Source of the DNA: Thermococcaceae archaeon
Lineage (GTDB): Archaea; Methanobacteriota_B; Thermococci; Thermococcales; Thermococcaceae
Reading direction: 5' to 3'
Assembly (NCBI GenBank): GCA_026986455.1
Contig: JALSON010000036.1
Coordinates: 1 to 5,027 of the forward strand
Length of the DNA: 5,027 nt
Under the pieces are notes generated by a model. The model searched no databases and was not told where the DNA came from. It saw nothing but the letters and a program-made list of their open reading frames with translations. Position numbers and translations under genes: made by a program. Below, piece after piece: positions 4,862 through 5,027 of this stretch (the stretch's first letter is position 1; the number at the start of each line of letters is the position of its first letter).

Positions 4862-5027
4862 GGCATCTGAGTCGATCCTGGTTTTGAAGAGAACCCGGAG
4901 TTTCGTTTATGGTATCCACGATGGTGTATATTGTAGTACCTTCACGCATGATTATGGTGTTATAGGAATAGAGTTCTTCATGGATGATAATATTGTACCC
5001 TTAATGTCGTTAAGGTTGATAATCACA
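4862..5027. other. AT-rich region without a convincing gene
   Basis: Base composition drops sharply: in 4921-5027 I count 36 G/C of 107 (34%), against about 62% in sampled lines of gcvT. No frame has a good start and ribosome-binding site. The longest minus-strand opening runs 5000-4836 (54 codons) and is discussed as a finding. The region may be a spacer before a gene beyond the edge, or the remains of acquired DNA. Confidence 0.5.
4999..5015. repeat. Inverted repeat CCTTAA-TGTCG-TTAAGG
   Basis: Perfect 6-base arms with a 5-base centre, in AT-rich DNA at the right edge. A GATAAT hexamer occurs on each side (4985-4990 and 5018-5023). It could be an operator of a gene beyond the edge or a small hairpin; nothing else supports a role. 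Confidence 0.35.

Noticed and set aside
1..5027. CRISPR array, tRNA, rRNA, insertion sequence or defence island
   Set aside because: No regularly spaced repeats, cloverleaf, rRNA signature or transposase was seen on either strand; apart from the membrane regulator, the recognisable genes are ordinary metabolic ones.

Overview
The window looks like a piece of a hyperthermophilic euryarchaeon of the Thermococcales, most likely a Thermococcus. The protein-coding DNA is moderately GC-rich. The ribosome-binding sites are strong GGTGAT-type sequences, the leaders are very short, and promoters are archaeal BRE/TATA elements about 25 bp from the inferred transcription start. The ADP-forming acyl-CoA synthetase and glycine-cleavage T protein closely match the Pyrococcus/Thermococcus versions as I remember them; no database search was run.

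Layout from left to right: (1) the first 38 codons of iorA (minus strand), running off the left edge; (2) the gene for an ADP-forming acyl-CoA synthetase alpha subunit of the ACDII type (minus), ending 11 nt before iorA, so the two form one operon; (3) a divergent promoter region with palindromes; (4) a UPF0173 metallo-beta-lactamase-fold hydrolase (plus); (5) a separate gene with its own promoter for a membrane protein with a signal peptide, two CWB2-like repeats, one membrane helix and a C-terminal winged HTH (plus); (6) a 166-bp GC-rich convergent intergenic stretch with a good hairpin; (7) gcvT, the glycine-cleavage aminomethyltransferase (minus); (8) an AT-rich stretch of about 190 bp with no convincing gene at the right edge.

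The iorA/acdA pair makes metabolic sense. Indolepyruvate ferredoxin oxidoreductase converts aryl pyruvates, made by transamination of aromatic amino acids, to aryl-acetyl-CoA. The ACDII-type synthetase then turns the thioester into aryl acetate plus ATP. GcvT is also an amino-acid catabolism enzyme (one-carbon transfer from glycine), but it has its own promoter. The hydrolase and the membrane regulator have no function that can be read from sequence. The regulator is the most unusual object here: an apparent one-component transmembrane regulator with its sensor outside the cell and its DNA-binding domain at the cytoplasmic C-terminus.

In four of the five genes the start that fits the Shine-Dalgarno spacing lies a few or many codons inside the longest reading frame. 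Coordinates below use the refined starts.
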